A stretch of DNA of 38,937 nt from Toxoplasma gondii ME49 (taxonomy: Eukaryota > Apicomplexa > Conoidasida > Eucoccidiorida > Sarcocystidae). Where the stretch lies: positions 121,860 through 160,796 of the forward strand of contig NC_031477.1 of NCBI RefSeq assembly GCF_000006565.2, written 5' to 3'. How positions within the stretch are numbered: the first letter of the stretch is position 1; every line of letters starts with the position of its first letter. Below the pieces are notes generated by a model. That model made no database searches and was not told the DNA's origin. It was given only the letters and a program-made list of their open reading frames with translations. Below, piece by piece: positions 34,796 to 38,937 of the stretch. The position numbers and the translations under genes were made by a program.

Positions 34796-35475
34796 ACCAC
34801 CACTGCTTATCCGCTGTCAGCGTGATGACATCCACACCCTGTCGGTGCCACATAACTCCATTAGCTCAGACAGCCGGTGCTCACAATCGCATACCGACTG
34901 CCAAATCTTCAAGCAGTGAGCTCATATTCTGTCGTCAACATCAAATTCTTCACGACTTACTGAACGCATCTGAACGTACAAAAGTCATTGGGGCGACAGA
35001 AGATATCGAACGAACACAGTTAGGCGCGTCAGCAACCGTGGGGCACCAGCTGCGCCTTGCTGGCTTATGACTATCACGTATTATCTCACCAGTCATAACC
35101 CCACACTGTATTCCACCGTGCTGCGAGCCGCTTGCTGATATGCCGTCCCCTACAAGGCACATCGAGTGTATGCCATGCTGCGTTCAGCCGACTCTCCACG
35201 CTCAACTCGAAGCACCTTCGATCCACTGCCCCGCCTTTAATCCGGTCGCAGCTCCCTGCGCAATCATTCATACAATTTGACATGCCCCCTTTGCACACAA
35301 AGAACCGTCTTTCTGCTGGCGTTGTCTCGTAATGGTGAGTTTTTTGACATCACTTTGTGATCCCTGCTGCCGTGCGGGCGTTCGTGTATAAGTTCTTCTT
35401 CAGCTGTTCCACAACACAACAAGTTGCCTACACTCTGTTACGGACAGCGTAAATTGTCAAATGTCTCGGGCCCGA
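34796..35475. other. Diverged repeat-like DNA, no gene seen
   Basis: Short ORFs of 66-82 codons overlap on both strands, and no motif was recognised. Confidence 0.4.
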
Positions 35476-36222
35476 GGATAGGACGCCCGTAGCCGCCAAA
35501 CCGCGCATAACTTCCTGCCAGGGAACCACCAGAGTTCGCAGACCGCACGACCCTAACGGGCAAAACTGTTGTCACCAACACAGTAACTACAACACACATG
35601 AGGCCTTCCTCTTCTGGCCCAGGGAGATAAACGTCGTACGGCACTCACACCACCGGTGCACCGGTAGCGAGTTAGCGAGGGAATAGCAGACAACAGCACC
35701 CGAAAACCACCACGCACGACACTTGCGCACACTGCTTTAACATTCGCGGGCTAGACACCCGTGTACCCATTCACCCTATCTGTCCACGTGCTCCAACCTG
35801 TCGCAACACACTTTGCATCCGCAGGGGATCAACGACCACCGATGGCACGAACGCTGGTGCACATTCAGACGCAACGTCAATGAAGTTAATCGTTCAGTGG
35901 CGCCGCGCCCACGCGCAGCTCCGACCTTGCGGCGGCGAAATCGACAAAATTGACATGCGTTTGATACCTCTCAGGAACACAAGCCAGTCATAAAAGAGAG
36001 GACGGTCATGACAAAATTCACAGGCATACAAAAGGACCGCTCTGTCTCAGTTGTTCTGCGACGACCAGGTTCCGCTCATTGCTGTGTAGGAACAGGAGTG
36101 TCAATAGTCTTGGTGGCTGTGGTCTCGACTTTGACGAGGTGTCCACGACTGCAGGCGTAGCGGCCGTAACCTATTTCGGTCCAGTGTAATCCAGACCCGC
36201 GACACGACATATTCTGCAGAAT
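35476..36222. repeat. Duplicated block, copy 2, with about 411 extra bases
   Basis: It matches 32679-33013 at both ends. Bases about 35658-36073 have no counterpart in copy 1. The extra segment contains no ORF of note and no terminal repeats that I can see. Confidence 0.9.
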
Positions 36223-36711
36223 TTCAGTCTTGCGTCTGATTATGGTCTGACGCGTGCGTACGCTGGTCACCTGAAGAAACCGGCAACCAGTATCGTAGCA
36301 CACTTGCGACACTGTCGTTGCGTAAGCAGCGCGTCCTCCGATACACCTTTCGTACATCTAACTGACGCCGCAACCCCCCAAACTCAGTACGCTATCAACG
36401 CCCCGAACTCCACAACAGGATCCTACGCTGACATCGTTTGCTCCGCAGCGCACTCACAGGGACCCCACCCCGCTTGGCCCTCTCTTATGGTTCGGAAAAG
36501 CCCCCCGGCAGCGTGGACTAACATTCCGTTTTCAACAAATTCCTTGATGCCTACCCCCAGAGCCTGTACACGAAAACAGCGATATATATATCAGCCACGC
36601 TGTGAACAAACCCGGCTCCGTCTGAAGGCGTGAGACGCAAATCTCACATTCGCTGCGTCCGATTGTTCCGCCATTACTCAGTAGGCGCGTACCTCTCCTT
36701 CCCGAAATCCA
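36223..36711. other. Unique tract between duplications, no defined gene
   Basis: A 109-codon plus frame (36304-36633) has no recognisable motif. The minus ORF 36357-36076 begins here and enters the duplicated tail. Confidence 0.4.
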
Positions 36712-37511
36712 CCACTGCGTCGGTTACCTTACACCTATCCGCGCGCGCCGACCACTGACACAAATCACCAAAATCAACGCCCCCACCACCCGTCGCGCAG
36801 TAGCACCCAGTGTCTCGCACGGACCCTCGAGAGAATATGCCCATCTCAGTGAAATGGAAGACAATGACAAATTACTCCAGTATCCGTGCCACAGCCTCGT
36901 CCCGCGATACGCCGGCACACCACCCTGCACAGCCAATCACACCATTCACTATTGTTCCCCCTTCCCCACGAGCACGGACCCGCTCCTGCCGTCCTCGGCC
37001 TTCGTCCACCATTGCTCCTGTCGTGGAGCATAACTCTGATTTACACCCACCTTCACAGGCACTGCCCACCCACACAACTCCGAGAACCGCCAAGTGTCTC
37101 CTTACAGCCTGTGAGGCCGGACAACACTTCTCCGAACGAGCTGAGTGTACGACGATATACGGGCACCCCCAATGACGAACAGTCGTCATCCCCAGTAAAC
37201 CAGATGCCCGACGCCACATACTGCATTGGCACCGATCCTCACACGTAACAGCAACACGCGCGGCAACTGCACCGAGCCACCATACAATTCCACCGGACTG
37301 GTCAGATTTCATAACGTTCTGCGATATTGGAACACAGCTCGCAGTTCGATGTCACTATGAGGCTCCGGTGTCATGTTGTTTTCACACCGTCTGCTGCAGC
37401 TCCGCGCGCACATGTGCGACGACCCATTCACCATGCGCGAGCGAATCAGTGCGACACTGAGAATGAGCGCGGCAACCCGTAGTGTGCTGTCAGTCGTGGG
37501 TCAACCACGAA
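36712..37511. repeat. 1426-base-offset duplication, copy 1
   Basis: At least 800 bases are nearly identical to 38138-38937. The first 50 bases are more diverged than the rest. The long frames inside (plus 36810-37175, plus 36886-37248, minus 37312-36872) are unchanged in both copies and overlap one another. Confidence 0.92.
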
Positions 37512-38137
37512 GGCCATACCGCATACGTTGTTCTGCTACCGAGCGCCACCTCGATGCTATAGGTGGTAACACAGTGAGCTCATGAGGCACCTTCCAAAAG
37601 GGGCTTGTGACAGTTGGAAACGAAAGGACAATCGATGACTACGTCAGCGCCGGCTGTGCGCAAGACTGGCATTCGATGTCGAGTGGTCTGCGACAACCAG
37701 TTCTCTCTCTTGGCGGTGTACGTACAGAGCGTCAACACGATTGACGGCTGCGTTCTCGACGTGGCTGNNNNNNNNNNNNNNNNNNNNTGAGAAAGCAGAG
37801 CGCCATAACCGTTCGCGAACAATCAGCTCACCCATACCCACAACCGGCTCGAACGCCTGTCTTGAGGCCATGATCCCATGCGCAGAGCCTCCTGGCTCGC
37901 CGGTCCGATCAACTGTTCGCCTCTTCTCCCACCCAATGACTCACATTCCGTCGTCCATGCCCGAATCCATAACAACCTACAGAGAGATCCTGATGACGAC
38001 ATCCACAACGGATCTGGAGTACCCACGATGTACACGCATTCCGGTGTGTCTTAAAACAGTTGGCACCAGCTGCTCCTTCACTGATCCAATTGTCGCCTTG
38101 TACTTCACAAGGCGTGTAACTTCTCTCTTGTAATCTA
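37512..38137. other. Spacer between duplication copies, contains a 20-N gap
   Basis: The gap is at 37768-37787. A minus frame at 38270-37977 (97 codons, contains DYKREVTRLVKYKATIGS) looks protein-like, but its upstream third lies in the duplication and it has no recognised family. Confidence 0.5.
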
Positions 38138-38937
38138 CCGCTGCGTCGGTTTCCCCACACCCACCCACGCGCGCCGACCACTGACACAAATCACCAAAAT
38201 CAACGCCCCCACCACCCGTCACGCAGTAGCACCCAGTGTCTCGCACGGACCCTCGAGAGAATATGCCCATCTCAGTGAAACGGAAGACAATGACAAATTA
38301 CTCCAGTATCCGTGCCACAGCCTCGTCCCGCGATACGCCGGCACACCACCCTGCACAGCCAATCACACCATTCACTATTGTTCCCCCTTCCCCACGAGCA
38401 CGGACCCGCTCCTGCCGTCCTCGGCCTTCGTCCACCATTGCTCCTGTCGTGGAGCATAACTCTGATTTACACCCACCTTCACAGGCACTGCCCACCCACA
38501 CAACTCCGAGAACCGCCAAGTGTCTCCTTACAGCCTGTGAGGCCGGACAACACTTCTCCGAACGAGCTGAGTGTACGACGATATACGGGCACCCCCAATG
38601 ACGAACAGTCGTCATCCCCAGTAAACCAGATGCCCGACGCCACATACTGCATTGGCACCGATCCTCACACGTAACAGCAACACGCGCGGCAACTGCACCG
38701 AGCCACCATACAATTCCACCGGACTGGTCAGATTTCATAACGTTCTGCGATATTGGAACACAGCTCGCAGTTCGATGTCACTATGAGGCTCCGGTGTCAT
38801 GTTGTTTTCACACCGTCTGCTGCAGCTCCGCGCGCACATGTGCGACGACCCATTCACCATGCGCGAGCGAATCAGTGCGACACTGAGAATGAGCGCGGCA
38901 ACCCGTAGTGTGCTGTCAGTCGTGGGTCGAACGCGAA
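38138..38937. repeat. 1426-base-offset duplication, copy 2, runs off the window
   Basis: It matches 36712-37511. The final bases (GGGTCGAACGCGAA) match 34284-34297 better than copy 1, so the unit may continue into a module like that at 34 kb. Confidence 0.92.

Noticed and set aside
1..38937. Telomeric repeats, rRNA or tRNA genes
   Set aside because: I scanned for short G/T-type telomere repeats and cloverleaf or rRNA-like conserved words and found none.

Overview
This window reads as a eukaryotic, heterochromatin-like or subtelomere-like contig rather than a gene-rich locus. No bacterial gene organisation, rRNA, tRNA, CRISPR array or telomere repeat is visible. Three things point to a eukaryote: almost 30 kb of tandem and dispersed satellite DNA, assembly gaps placed exactly inside the repeats, and short coding tracts that read best with small GT...AG introns or as decayed genes. 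I cannot name the organism. Roughly balanced GC and introns of about 40-110 bases would suit several protist groups (apicomplexans, Perkinsus-like organisms, oomycetes), but no diagnostic gene settles it.

Layout. 1-4238: a 2456-base repeat unit, a second copy shortened to 1640 bases, and the start of a third. 4239-8154: C-rich sequence, not repeated inside the window and without a convincing gene. 8155-10010: tandem array of a 544-base unit, about 3.4 copies. 10011-19850: an island of different texture with more balanced strands. It holds a decayed reverse transcriptase on the minus strand (about 10321-10892), a minus-strand 72-residue signal-anchor-like ORF, two long plus-strand reading frames broken only by stop codons (11987-13669 and 15910-16911), several possible exons, and an 844-base tandem duplication (16861-18540). 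19850-32000: a mosaic field built from one satellite superfamily (about 655 bases per monomer) in at least four diverged subfamilies, called here A, B/C, D and E. Pure A monomers alternate with composite units of 1453 and 1934 bases. Three assembly gaps lie here. 32000-38937: diverged satellite-like DNA with two further large duplications (offsets 2797/3208 and 1426 bases) and a few minus-strand ORFs of uncertain reality.

How it fits together. The plus strand is C/A-rich and G-poor over both satellite flanks. That alone keeps many plus-strand frames free of stops, so most 60-200-residue ORFs in the flanks are composition artefacts. One-base indels between near-identical copies confirm that the satellite ORFs are not maintained. 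The island looks like a relic region, with retroelement remains and decayed genes trapped between satellite arrays. No gene in the window can be called intact with high confidence.
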